A stretch of DNA of 64,000 nt from Thermohalobaculum xanthum. Its GTDB lineage: Bacteria; Pseudomonadota; Alphaproteobacteria; Rhodobacterales; Rhodobacteraceae. Both the position numbers and the translations under genes were made by a program. How positions within the stretch are numbered: the first letter of the stretch is position 1; every line of letters starts with the position of its first letter. The notes below the pieces were generated by a model, which was given only the letters and a program-made list of their open reading frames with translations, did not search any database and was not told the DNA's origin. The stretch covers positions 124,001 to 188,000 of the forward strand of contig NZ_JAEHHL010000006.1 in assembly GCF_016623495.1 (NCBI RefSeq). Direction: 5' to 3'. Of this stretch, positions 25,484 to 33,994 are shown piece after piece.

Positions 25484-26824
25484 ATGGACGGGGCACGGCA
25501 CCAGGCGGGCATCGCGGCAGGGCGGATCTCGGCCGAGGAGGCCGCGCAGAACTTCGCCGACCTCCACCCGCCGCTCGACGGCCACGAGGCCGCGGTGGCG
25601 GCTGACCGTTGCTATTTCTGTCATGACGCGCCTTGCGTCGCGGCCTGTCCCACCGGCATCGACATCCCGCTCTTCATCCGCCAGATCGCGACGGGCCAGC
25701 CCCGCGCGGCGGCGCAGACGATCTTCGAGAGCAACATCCTGGGCGGCATGTGCGCCCGCGTCTGCCCGACCGAGACGCTGTGCGAGGAAGCCTGCGTGCG
25801 CATGACCGCCGAGGAAAAACCTGTCGAGATCGGCCGGCTCCAGCGTTATGCCACCGACGCCCAGATGGCCACGGGCCGCCATCCCTTCACCCGCGCGGCG
25901 CAGACTGGCAAGCGCGTCGCCGTGGTGGGCGCGGGGCCCGCGGGCCTTGCCTGCGCGCACCGACTGGCGATGCACGGCCACGATGTGGTGGTGATGGACG
26001 CCCGCCCGAAGGGTGGCGGGCTGAACGAATACGGGATCGCTGCCTACAAGACCACGGGCGGCTTCGCCCAGGCCGAGCTCGACTGGCTTTTACAGATTGG
26101 CGGGATCGAGTTGCGCACCGGCACGGCTCTGGGGCGCGAGGTGACGCTCGACGCGCTCGAGGCCGACCATGACGCCGTCTTCCTCGGGATCGGCCTCGGC
26201 GCGGTCAACGCGCTGGCCTGCGAGGGGGGCGACCTTCCCGGGGTCGAGGACGCGGTCGATTTCATCGCTCGTCTCAGGCAGGCCGAAGATCTCCCGACCC
26301 TGCCAGTTGGGCGGCGCGTCGTGGTGATCGGGGGGGGCATGACCGCAGTCGACGCCGCCGTCCAGTCGCGGCTGCTCGGCGCCGAGGAGGTAACCATCGT
26401 CTATCGCCGCGCGAAGGCGGCGATGAGCGCGAGCCTCTACGAGCAGGACCTTGCCGCCGCGCGCGGTGTCGGCCTGCGCTACAACGCCCGCCCCGTGCGC
26501 GTGATCGGAACGGGCCGCGCCGAGGCAGTCGAGTTCGAATACACCGTCGACGGGCCCGATGGCCTGACCGGCACGGGCGAGACCTTCCGCCTCGCCGCCG
26601 ACCAGGTGCTGCGCGCCATCGGCCAGGCGCTGGAAACCGGGCCGCTCGCCGGGCTCGAACTCGACGGCCGCAAGATCGCGGTCGACGCCGAGGGCAGAAC
26701 CTCGCGCGCGGGCGTCTGGGCCGGCGGCGACTGCACCGCAGGCGGCGACGACCTCACGGTGACGGCCGTGGCCCAGGGGCGCGACGCGGCCGAGAGCATC
26801 CACCGCGCGCTGATGGAGGGCTGA
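25484..26824 (+). CDS. preT: NAD(P)-dependent dihydropyrimidine dehydrogenase, PreT subunit
   Basis: 446 residues. The N-terminal iron-sulphur region has CYFCHDAPCVAACP and CARVCPTETLCEEAC, for two 4Fe-4S clusters. Then come two dinucleotide folds: FAD motif VAVVGAGPAGLACAHRLA near residue 144 and NAD(P) motif VVVIGGGMTAVDAAV near 282. It takes electrons from NAD(P)H and passes them to PreA, reducing uracil and thymine to dihydro forms. It lies three bases upstream of preA. An AT-rich stretch at 25413-25436 before the start is the probable promoter region. Confidence 0.93.
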   Translation: MDGARHQAGIAAGRISAEEAAQNFADLHPPLDGHEAAVAADRCYFCHDAPCVAACPTGIDIPLFIRQIATGQPRAAAQTIFESNILGGMCARVCPTETLCEEACVRMTAEEKPVEIGRLQRYATDAQMATGRHPFTRAAQTGKRVAVVGAGPAGLACAHRLAMHGHDVVVMDARPKGGGLNEYGIAAYKTTGGFAQAELDWLLQIGGIELRTGTALGREVTLDALEADHDAVFLGIGLGAVNALACEGGDLPGVEDAVDFIARLRQAEDLPTLPVGRRVVVIGGGMTAVDAAVQSRLLGAEEVTIVYRRAKAAMSASLYEQDLAAARGVGLRYNARPVRVIGTGRAEAVEFEYTVDGPDGLTGTGETFRLAADQVLRAIGQALETGPLAGLELDGRKIAVDAEGRTSRAGVWAGGDCTAGGDDLTVTAVAQGRDAAESIHRALMEG

Positions 26825-26827
26825 GCA

Positions 26828-28141
26828 ATGGCAGACATCCGCGGCAATTTCGTTGGCATCAAGTCCCCCAACCCGTTCTGGCTGGCCTCGGCGCCGCCGA
26901 CGGACAAGGAATACAACGTCAGGCGCGCCTTCGAGGCGGGCTGGGGCGGTGTCGTGTGGAAGACGCTGGGGGCCGAGGGGCCGCCCATCGTCAACGTCAA
27001 CGGCCCGCGCTACGGCGTCGTCTATGGCGCCGACCGCCGCGTGCTGGGCCTCAACAACATCGAGCTGATCACCGACCGCCCGCTCGAGGTCAATCTGCGA
27101 GAGATCAAGGCGGTGAAGCGCGACTACCCGGATCGCGCGCTGGTGGTGAGCCTGATGGTCCCCTGCGAGGAGCAGGCCTGGAAGGACATCCTCGCACGCG
27201 TCGAGGAGACCGGGGCCGACGGGGTCGAGCTCAATTTCGGCTGCCCGCACGGCATGTCCGAGCGCGGCATGGGTTCGGCCGTGGGGCAGGTACCCGACTA
27301 CATCGAGATGGTGACGCGCTGGTGCAAGGCCAACAGCCGCATGCCGGTGATCGTCAAGCTCACGCCCAACATCACCGACATCCGCTACCCCGCCCGGGCG
27401 GCGGCAAAGGGCGGCGCCGACGCGGTCAGCCTGATCAACACCGTCTCCTCGATCACCTCGGTCGATCTCGACAACTTCTCGCCAGAGCCGACGATCGACG
27501 GCAAGGGCAGCCATGGCGGCTATTGCGGCCCGGCGGTGAAGCCCATCGCGCTCAACATGGTGGCCGAGATCGCCCGTGACCCCGAAACCGCGGGCCTCCC
27601 GATCTCGGGCATCGGGGGCATCACAACATGGCGCGACGCCGCCGAGTTCATGGCGCTCGGCTGCGGCAACGTCCAGGTCTGCACCGCGGCGATGACCTAC
27701 GGCTTCAAGGTGGTGCAGGAGATGATCTCGGGCCTGAAGCTGTGGATGGACGACAAGGGGCATCCGGACCTTGGCGCATTCCGCGGAAGGGCCGTGCCGA
27801 ATGTCACGGACTGGCAGTATCTCAACCTCAACTACGTCACCAAGGCGCGCATCGACCCCGGCAAGTGCATCGAGTGCGGGCGTTGTTTCGCCGCCTGTGA
27901 GGATACCTCGCACCAGGCCATCGCGATGCGCGTCGAGGCCGGCCAGCGCCGCTTCGAGGTGATCGACGAGGAATGTGTCGCCTGCAACCTCTGCGTCGAC
28001 GTCTGTCCGGTCGAGGGCTGCATCACCATGGAGCGGCTCTCGGCGGGATCGATCGACCCGCGGACCGGGCAGGTGGTGTCCGACGACCACGCCGACTGGA
28101 CGACCCACCCGAACAACCCGGGGCGCGTGGCGGCCGAATGA
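26828..28141 (+). CDS. preA: NAD-dependent dihydropyrimidine dehydrogenase, PreA subunit
   Basis: 437 residues. An FMN-binding dihydroorotate-dehydrogenase-like barrel (1-330) is followed by a ferredoxin domain with CIECGRCFAACEDTSHQ and CVACNLCVDVCPVEGC. It reduces uracil and thymine at the FMN site, the first step of the reductive pathway continued by the amidohydrolases at 35595 and 33995. In the active loop ERGMGSAVGQ the position that I align with the mammalian catalytic cysteine is valine; this may be normal for bacterial PreA. Position and spacing indicate an operon with preT. Confidence 0.93.
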   Translation: MADIRGNFVGIKSPNPFWLASAPPTDKEYNVRRAFEAGWGGVVWKTLGAEGPPIVNVNGPRYGVVYGADRRVLGLNNIELITDRPLEVNLREIKAVKRDYPDRALVVSLMVPCEEQAWKDILARVEETGADGVELNFGCPHGMSERGMGSAVGQVPDYIEMVTRWCKANSRMPVIVKLTPNITDIRYPARAAAKGGADAVSLINTVSSITSVDLDNFSPEPTIDGKGSHGGYCGPAVKPIALNMVAEIARDPETAGLPISGIGGITTWRDAAEFMALGCGNVQVCTAAMTYGFKVVQEMISGLKLWMDDKGHPDLGAFRGRAVPNVTDWQYLNLNYVTKARIDPGKCIECGRCFAACEDTSHQAIAMRVEAGQRRFEVIDEECVACNLCVDVCPVEGCITMERLSAGSIDPRTGQVVSDDHADWTTHPNNPGRVAAE

Positions 28142-28184
28142 ACGGCGCCACACCCGGGCGTCCGCGCCGCGGCTTCGGCCGCCC

Positions 28185-28301
28185 CTAGCCGTGGCCTCGC
28201 AGGGCGAAGGCGACGAGCGCGACCAGCCCGGCCGCGTTGAGGAGCCAGAACAGCAGGGTCACCCTGCGGTGGCCCGAAAGCCTGCGCAGCCATTCAGTCA
28301 T
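28185..28301 (-). CDS. Small single-pass membrane protein (38 aa)
   Basis: Too short for most gene callers. The ATG overlaps the end of the flavocytochrome gene by eight bases (ATGACTGA), and the frame is G/C-rich at third positions. It has a basic N-terminus (MTEWLRRLSGHRRV) followed by one hydrophobic helix (LLFWLLNAAGLVALVAFALR) and a stop. The topology suggests a small subunit or stabiliser of the upstream membrane reductase. No known family is recognised. Confidence 0.55.
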   Translation of the reverse strand: MTEWLRRLSGHRRVTLLFWLLNAAGLVALVAFALRGHG

Positions 28302-29613
28302 ACTGGAACCTCTCGGCCAGGATGCGTTCGGGCGCGACGCCCAGTCCGATCAGCGCGTCCTCGGTCGCGTCCAGCATCTTCGGCGGGCCGCACAGCACGA
28401 ACAGCCACTGGCGCCGCGACGGGTCGGCGAAAAGCTTGCGCAGCAGGGCTTCATCCACCACGCCCGTGCGCCCCTGCCAGCCGGGCGGCGGCTCGGCCAG
28501 CACCTGAACGACCTCCTTGCCCGGGAGCGTGGCGAAGGCCGCGAGGTCGTCGCGCGCGGCAATCTGCGCCTCGGTCCGATTGCCATAGACCAGCACGGCA
28601 GGGCGCGGATCGCCCGTCAGGTGCATCTGGCGCATGATGCCCAAGAGCGGCGCGATGCCGATGCCGCCGGCGATCAGCGCGACGCCCGGCTCGGTCCGGC
28701 CCTTGATGGTCAGGGTTCCATGCGGCCCGTCGATATGGGCGGGCGTGCCGGGCATGATCGACCCCACGGTCGAGGTGAAGTCGCCAAGCTCCTTGATCAG
28801 GAACGACAGCGCCGGGCCCGACGCGGGGGCTGAGCTGATCGAGAACGGGTGTTCGAGTATCGAGAACGGGCTGTTCCCAAGGTTGAGCCAGACGAACTGC
28901 CCCGCCTCGTAATTCAGCCCTGCGTGGTCCTGCGGCTCGATCACCACTTCCCAGCTGCGCAGCGCCGCGGGGCGGACGCTCGCGACCCGCCAGGGGGCAC
29001 GCAGCTGCAGCACCGGGCGCAGCAGGTAGACATGCGCCAGCGTCAGCGCCGCCAGCGCGAACAGGCCCGTCCAGATCCATGCCAGCACGGGGTCGGCGCT
29101 GTAGCGCCCGGCTTTCAGCGTGTGATGCAGGATCAGCCCCGCGGCGATCAGCGCGCCGATCCCGTGCATCATGCGCCAAGTCTCGTAGCGGTAGTCAATT
29201 CGGTCGCGGTGAATCGCGTGCAGCACCAGAACGAACAGCAGGAGCCAGCCCAGGATGCCGCTCCAGAGCGCGCCGAAATCATGCATCAGCGTCAGGCGCC
29301 GCGTCGCGTCCCACGGGTAGGGCCGGATCGACGGCGCGCGGTAGAGAAAGGGATGGACCAGCGCCAGCACCAGCGCCGAGCGGGCGAAGAGCTGGTGGAG
29401 CCGCATCGTGACATCCATGCCGATCCGGCCAGAGACGGCGCGGAAGCGGCCCGACAGCACGAACTCGACCAGGATGACCGCGAAGGCGAGCATCCCCGCG
29501 CCGGTGGCCAGCTCGTCCCAGAACGACCGGGGAGGCCGTGTGCCCGTCCATGCCAGCGCCAGCGGCACCAGCACCACGCCGACATAGAGACCAAGCAGGA
29601 GGCGTGGGTTCAT
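28294..29613 (-). CDS. Ferric-reductase-like flavocytochrome
   Basis: 439 residues. Six or seven N-terminal helices carry paired histidines fitting two b haems (MRLHQLFARSALVLALVHP, LFVLVLHAIHRDRIDY, MMHGIGALIAAGLILHHTL). The cytoplasmic half has the FAD motif HPFSISSAP, the NAD(P) motif AGGIGIAPLLGIMRQ and the C-terminal CGPP. The plan is that of FRE/NOX-type transmembrane electron transfer from NAD(P)H outward, to Fe(III) or oxygen. The frame is open to 29646; the ATG at 29613 fits the first helix better. A 38-residue membrane protein overlaps its stop. Confidence 0.85.
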   Translation of the reverse strand: MNPRLLLGLYVGVVLVPLALAWTGTRPPRSFWDELATGAGMLAFAVILVEFVLSGRFRAVSGRIGMDVTMRLHQLFARSALVLALVHPFLYRAPSIRPYPWDATRRLTLMHDFGALWSGILGWLLLFVLVLHAIHRDRIDYRYETWRMMHGIGALIAAGLILHHTLKAGRYSADPVLAWIWTGLFALAALTLAHVYLLRPVLQLRAPWRVASVRPAALRSWEVVIEPQDHAGLNYEAGQFVWLNLGNSPFSILEHPFSISSAPASGPALSFLIKELGDFTSTVGSIMPGTPAHIDGPHGTLTIKGRTEPGVALIAGGIGIAPLLGIMRQMHLTGDPRPAVLVYGNRTEAQIAARDDLAAFATLPGKEVVQVLAEPPPGWQGRTGVVDEALLRKLFADPSRRQWLFVLCGPPKMLDATEDALIGLGVAPERILAERFQYD

Positions 29614-29755
29614 GGCCCTCCCCACGGCTGCGACGCCGAGATCCACCTGCCTGCAATGCTAGGGACGCGGCGGGCGCCGCGCCATGGCAAACGGGGGGCG
29701 GGAGGCGATCGGACGCAGCCGCGCGAGCCGCCGCCGGTCGCTCCCGCCCCGCGCC

Positions 29756-31393
29756 TTAGCGGGGCTCGCTCGCCAGCCCCTTCACGATCGCCCAGCAGGC
29801 CAGCAGCAGGACGACGGTGAACGGGAAGCCCGTCGATACCGCCATGGCCTGGAGCGCCCCGAGCCCGCCGCCGAGCAGGAGCGCGATGGCCACCAGCCCC
29901 TCGAAGGTGCACCAGAACACGCGCTGCGGCACCGGCGCGTCGACCTTGCCGCCCGCCGTGATCGTGTCGATCACCAGGCTGCCCGAGTCCGACGAGGTGA
30001 CGAAGAACACGATCACCAGCACGATCCCGATGACCGATGTGACGGAGGCCATCGGCAGTTCGGATAGCATCCCGAAGAGCGAGAGCTCGGGCACGTAGCT
30101 GTCGATCACGTAGGTGCGCACCGCGCTCTCGGGGTTCGTCAGCACCTGCTCGATCGCCGTGCCGCCGAAGGCCGTCATCCAGAAGACCGAGACGGCCGAG
30201 GGGATCAGGAGCACGCAGACCACGAACTCGCGGACCGAGCGGCCCCGGCTCACCCGGGCGATGAACATCCCGACGAAGGGCGACCAGGAAATCCACCAGG
30301 CCCAGTAGAACGAGGTCCAGCCCTGCCGGAAGCCGTCATCGTCGCGTCCGAACGGCATCGAGAGCGGCACGACCTCGCGGGCGTACTCGCCCAGGTTGGT
30401 GAAGAACCCGCCGATGATCGCGCCCGTCGGCCCGGCGAAGACGACGAACAGCAACAGCAGCGCCGCGATCGCCATGTTGATCTCGGACAGCACCTTCACC
30501 CCGCCATCGAGGCCGCGCAGCACCGAGACCAGCGCGACCGCGGTGATGCCGATGATCAGGAAGACCTGCATGTTAACCGAGTTCGGGATGCCGAAGACGA
30601 AGTCGAGCCCGGCATTCGCCTGCTGCGCGCCGAAGCCCAGCGAGGTCGCGAGCCCGAAGAGCGTGGCGAACACGGCCAGGATGTCGATGACATGGCCGAC
30701 CCAGCCCCAGACCTTCTCGCCGAAGATCGGGTAGAAGATCGACCGCATCGTCAGCGGCAGCCCCTTGTTGAACGAGAAAAGCGCCAGCGCGAGCGCCACG
30801 ACCGCATAGATCGCCCAGGGGTGCAGGCCCCAGTGGAAGATCGTCGCGGCCATGCCCATGGCGACGGCGGCGTCGACGTTCTCGGGGATCAGGTTGCCGC
30901 TCTCGTCGAACGGCGCCGGCACGCCCAGCGGCTCCGAGATCGCCATGTGGTAGACCGGCTCGAGCACGCCGAAGAACATCAGCCCGATGCCCATGCCCGC
31001 GGCGAACAGCATCGCGAACCAGCCGAAATAGCTGTAATCGGGCGTCGCCTCCTTGCCGCCCAGCCGGACCGAGCCAAGCGGCGTGACGATCAGCGCGAGG
31101 CAGACCAGCACGAAGATGTTCGCCGAGGCCAGGAAGAACCAGTCGAGCGAACCGGTCAGCCAGCTTCTCAGGTCGTTGAAGATCGGTCCGACGCTGTCCT
31201 GGAAGGCGAGCGTCAGGAAGGTGAAGGCGACGATCGACAGCCCCGAGATGGCGAAGACGGGGTTGTGGATGTCGAGGCCGAACGGCCCGATTGAGGTCGT
31301 TATGTTGTCCTGGCCGATCTCGTAATCGGTCGCGATGATGTCCGCGGCCCCCTCGGGCGCGGGTATGGCCTGGGAGTCGGTGTCGTCGTTCAT
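29756..31393 (-). CDS. BCCT-family (betaine/carnitine/choline) transporter
   Basis: 545 residues with about twelve helices. The family's glycine-rich helix reads FAAGMGIGLMFFGVLEPVYH, and the aromatic box segment near FHWGLHPWAIYA and WISWSPFVGMFIARVSRG is intact. It imports a quaternary amine such as glycine betaine, with Na+ or H+. The uspA-like gene 39 bases upstream on the same strand is probably co-transcribed, which points to stress or osmolarity use. The tails are short, so an osmosensory C-terminal domain as in BetP is absent. Confidence 0.93.
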   Translation of the reverse strand: MNDDTDSQAIPAPEGAADIIATDYEIGQDNITTSIGPFGLDIHNPVFAISGLSIVAFTFLTLAFQDSVGPIFNDLRSWLTGSLDWFFLASANIFVLVCLALIVTPLGSVRLGGKEATPDYSYFGWFAMLFAAGMGIGLMFFGVLEPVYHMAISEPLGVPAPFDESGNLIPENVDAAVAMGMAATIFHWGLHPWAIYAVVALALALFSFNKGLPLTMRSIFYPIFGEKVWGWVGHVIDILAVFATLFGLATSLGFGAQQANAGLDFVFGIPNSVNMQVFLIIGITAVALVSVLRGLDGGVKVLSEINMAIAALLLLFVVFAGPTGAIIGGFFTNLGEYAREVVPLSMPFGRDDDGFRQGWTSFYWAWWISWSPFVGMFIARVSRGRSVREFVVCVLLIPSAVSVFWMTAFGGTAIEQVLTNPESAVRTYVIDSYVPELSLFGMLSELPMASVTSVIGIVLVIVFFVTSSDSGSLVIDTITAGGKVDAPVPQRVFWCTFEGLVAIALLLGGGLGALQAMAVSTGFPFTVVLLLACWAIVKGLASEPR

Positions 31394-31432
31394 GAATTCC
31401 CCCGGTGTCGTTGTCGGTTGCGCCTGTCGCCG

Positions 31433-31846
31433 TCAGCGGACGACGAGGACCGAGGCGTCCGAATGCGTGGCGAGTGTCCCGCCGTTCGACGGCCAGATCC
31501 AATCGGTGACGTTCGGAATATGCGAGGCCATCACCACCAGGTCCGAGCGTGTCTCGTGCACCGCCTTCAGCAGCGTGTCGTCGAGGTCGATCGACGGGTC
31601 ATGGCTGGTATAGGCCTTGGTCTCGGCCTGATGGCCATGCCGCGTTGCCTGGTCGCGGCCGAACTCGGCCAGCTTTTCGGCATATTCCTTCGGATTGTGC
31701 GCCAGAGAACTTGGGGTTGCGGTAGTAACCCCGACATAAACGACTGGAATCTTGTAATGCTTGGACAGATCTGCCGCAGTTATCAGCGCCTTTTCAAGCC
31801 GATTTGCGTGGGCAAGATCGACCGGAACCATTATCCGATTATACAT
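31433..31846 (-). CDS. Universal stress protein, UspA family
   Basis: 137 residues, one Usp domain. The N-terminal strand YNRIMVPVDLAHA carries the conserved Asp, and the C-terminus ends SDASVLVVR. The ATP-binding G-x2-G-x9-G-S/T pattern is degenerate (NGGTLATHSDASVLVVR), so nucleotide binding is uncertain. It precedes the BCCT transporter; TRAP and BCCT transporters in marine alphaproteobacteria are often paired with such proteins. The coding sequence is less GC-rich than its neighbours. Confidence 0.88.
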   Translation of the reverse strand: MYNRIMVPVDLAHANRLEKALITAADLSKHYKIPVVYVGVTTATPSSLAHNPKEYAEKLAEFGRDQATRHGHQAETKAYTSHDPSIDLDDTLLKAVHETRSDLVVMASHIPNVTDWIWPSNGGTLATHSDASVLVVR

Positions 31847-32207
31847 CGTTCCCCCTGTGTTATTTCACGTGCATCCCTCGTGTATTGCACGGGCCAGCGG
31901 GATTCAACCTAACAGGGGAATTTGGCGCCGCATCCCCTGTCACCGGACTTTCACGATACGGAAGCGACCTCTGCGGCCATCCGCACGCCACGGTCATCAC
32001 CACCGGCCTCCTGCGCCGCTGGCACGCTCACGGGGTGCAAACGGCGCCAGGTATTGGCGCGCGCCTTCGCATTCTCGTCCATGCCGCGCGGCGATTTCGC
32101 GGCCGGCGGTGTCGCACCCCGGGGTCGGATGCGCCGGCCTTAAAGGCGGTACCCGCCGCGGCGCAGGGGGCTGGGCAGCATGGCCGTGCCCGGGTAATGC
32201 TCGCGCC
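31847..32207. other. Intergenic region between uspA-like and DMT transporter genes
   Basis: 361 bases with no convincing gene. The AT-richer left part (31847-31915) should hold the leftward uspA promoter. An 8-bp inverted repeat, ACAGGGGA (31912-31919) and TCCCCTGT (31933-31940), encloses 13 bases including GGCGCC. The right part is GC-rich without recognisable elements. Confidence 0.4.
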
Positions 32208-33122
32208 ATGAGAGACGCCTCACCCGCTCCCGCCGGCCATGCCGCCGCCCCCGCCGCGACCGATTGGGCCGCGCATGGCGCCATGCTCCTCTTCGCGCTC
32301 ATGATTTCCGTGTCGTTCTCGCTCGGCCAGCGCGCGGCGCCGCATATCGCGCCCGAGGCACTCACCTTTGCGCGCTTCATGCTCGCCTCGGCGGTGATCG
32401 GCGCGCTGGCCTCACGGCGGATGCAGGCCGCGCATTTCGCCAGCCCTTGGCGCTACGGCCTGCTCGGCGGCCTGCTGGGCGGCTATTTCGTGCTGATGTT
32501 CGTGGCGCTGCGGCTCACCGACCCGGTCTCGACCTCGGCGGTCTTCACCCTGATCCCGGCGATGAGCGCGTTGTTCGGCTGGATGCTGTTGCGACAGGTG
32601 ACCACGCCGCGCATGGCGCTGAGCCTCGCGCTGGCCGGGGCAGGGGCGGTGTGGGTGATCTTTCGCGGCGGCGTTGACGCGATCCTCGGCCTCGAGATCG
32701 GGCGGGGCGAGGCGATCTTCTTCTTCGGCTGCATGATGCACGCGCTCTACACGCCCCTGGTGCGGCGACTGAACCGGGGCGAGCCGGTCCTGGTATTCAC
32801 CTTCGGCACGCTGCTGGGCGGGCTCGCGGCCACCGGCATCGCGGGCGCGTCGCAGACCCTGTCGACCGACTGGACGGCGCTGCCGGCGGTGGTCTGGGCG
32901 GCGATCTTCTACCTCGGCATCTTCACCACGGCGGGCACCTTCTACCTGCTCCAGTTCGCGGCGCTGCGGCTCAAGTCGGGAACGGTGATGGCCTATGGCT
33001 ACCTGGTGCCCAGCTTCGTCATCCTGCTCGAAGGCGTGTTCGCCGGGCACTGGGTCGCCGCACCGGTCTGGCTCGGGGTGGTCGCGACGGTCGGCGCGCT
33101 GCTGATGCTGCTTAGGGACTGA
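32208..33122 (+). CDS. EamA/DMT-superfamily transporter
   Basis: 304 residues with ten predicted helices in two EamA repeats (about 25-150 and 165-300). Typical spots are LTFARFMLASAVIGAL in the first repeat and the LKSGTVMAYGYLVPSFVILLEG end of the second. It probably exports or imports a small metabolite. The frame is open far upstream, but the ATG at 32208 fits the start of the domain. It converges with rutR, 11 bases away; no link to pyrimidine use is visible. Confidence 0.85.
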   Translation: MRDASPAPAGHAAAPAATDWAAHGAMLLFALMISVSFSLGQRAAPHIAPEALTFARFMLASAVIGALASRRMQAAHFASPWRYGLLGGLLGGYFVLMFVALRLTDPVSTSAVFTLIPAMSALFGWMLLRQVTTPRMALSLALAGAGAVWVIFRGGVDAILGLEIGRGEAIFFFGCMMHALYTPLVRRLNRGEPVLVFTFGTLLGGLAATGIAGASQTLSTDWTALPAVVWAAIFYLGIFTTAGTFYLLQFAALRLKSGTVMAYGYLVPSFVILLEGVFAGHWVAAPVWLGVVATVGALLMLLRD

Positions 33123-33133
33123 GCACCGGCGCC

Positions 33134-33859
33134 TCAGCGCGGCAGGAGCCCGTCGAGGAACACCCGCTCGAGGAACCGCGCGGCGTCGGAAAAGCGCCCC
33201 TCGCCCTCGTCGCCCAGCACTGCACGCACCTGCACGTCGAAATCGGCATAGTGCTGGGTCGTGGCCCAGATGGCGAAGATCAGGTGGCGCGGGTCGTGCC
33301 GCGCCAGCCGGCCCTGCCGGATCCAGCCCTCGATCACCGCCGCCTTCTCGTCTACCAGGTCCTTGAGCGGCCCCTTCAGCGCCTCGCCCAGCAGCGGCGC
33401 GCCGCGCATGATCTCGCCCGCGAATAGCCGGCTCTCGCGCGGGTAGTCGCGCGCCATCTCCAGCTTGCGGCGGATATAGTCGCGGATCTCGTGCCGGGGC
33501 TCGCCGCCGGCATCCATCTCGCGCAAGGGGGCGAGCCAGGTTTCCAGCAGCCGGTCGAGCAGCGCGCGGTAGATCTCTTCCTTGCCGGGGAAATAATAGA
33601 GCAGGTTCGGCTTCGACATCTCGGCGGCGTCGGCGATCTGGTCGATGGTCGCGCCCCTGAACCCCTCGCGCGAAAAGACCTCCAGCGCCGCGTCCATGAT
33701 CCGCTCGGCGTTCTCGCGCTGGATGCGGGTGCGCTTCGAGGTGCGGGCCGCGCGCGGGGCACGGCGGCTTCCGCCCTCGGCCAGCCTGGCGTCGCCCTGC
33801 GCGTCGTCGGGTGATCGATCCTGCGCCAGGCGCTGCCTCCTTCTCGGGCAATCGGCCAT
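33134..33859 (-). CDS. rutR: TetR-family regulator of pyrimidine catabolism, RutR
   Basis: 241 residues. After a basic 45-residue N-terminal extension, the TetR helix-turn-helix is ATIDQIADAAEMSKPNLLYYFPGKEEIY. The ligand domain shares with E. coli RutR the blocks RDYPRESRLFAGEIMRGAPLL, KLEMARDYP and HLIFAIWATTQHYADF. RutR senses uracil or thymine and controls pyrimidine degradation. It diverges from the amidohydrolase gene, with a RutR-type palindrome in the 135-base gap. The start could lie further inside, since the first 40 residues are not part of the domain. Confidence 0.9.
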   Translation of the reverse strand: MADCPRRRQRLAQDRSPDDAQGDARLAEGGSRRAPRAARTSKRTRIQRENAERIMDAALEVFSREGFRGATIDQIADAAEMSKPNLLYYFPGKEEIYRALLDRLLETWLAPLREMDAGGEPRHEIRDYIRRKLEMARDYPRESRLFAGEIMRGAPLLGEALKGPLKDLVDEKAAVIEGWIRQGRLARHDPRHLIFAIWATTQHYADFDVQVRAVLGDEGEGRFSDAARFLERVFLDGLLPR

Positions 33860-33951
33860 GCGGTGCGCCCGCAGCGGCCAGGGGACGATCCGGGGGTGGC
33901 CGCATCGCCAAAAACGCGCTTGACCCCCTCATTCGGGTTGATAGCGTCGAT

Positions 33952-33967
33952 TTTACCAGACGGTCAA
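33952..33967. promoter_or_regulatory. RutR-type operator (TTTACCA-GA-CGGTCAA)
   Basis: An imperfect palindrome close to the RutR consensus TTGACCA-NN-TGGTCAA. It lies 27 bases before the N-carbamoyl-beta-alanine amidohydrolase ATG and 92 bases from rutR. A possible -35 (TTGACC, 33920-33925) lies upstream, which would place the site over the start point. Confidence 0.65.
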
Positions 33968-33994
33968 GAACAGGCGCAGTGCGGGAGACGGGTC

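Noticed and set aside
31912-31940. Inverted repeat ACAGGGGA/TCCCCTGT as a terminator or operator
   Set aside because: No T-run, a long 13-base spacer and no second copy; recorded only as part of the intergenic region.
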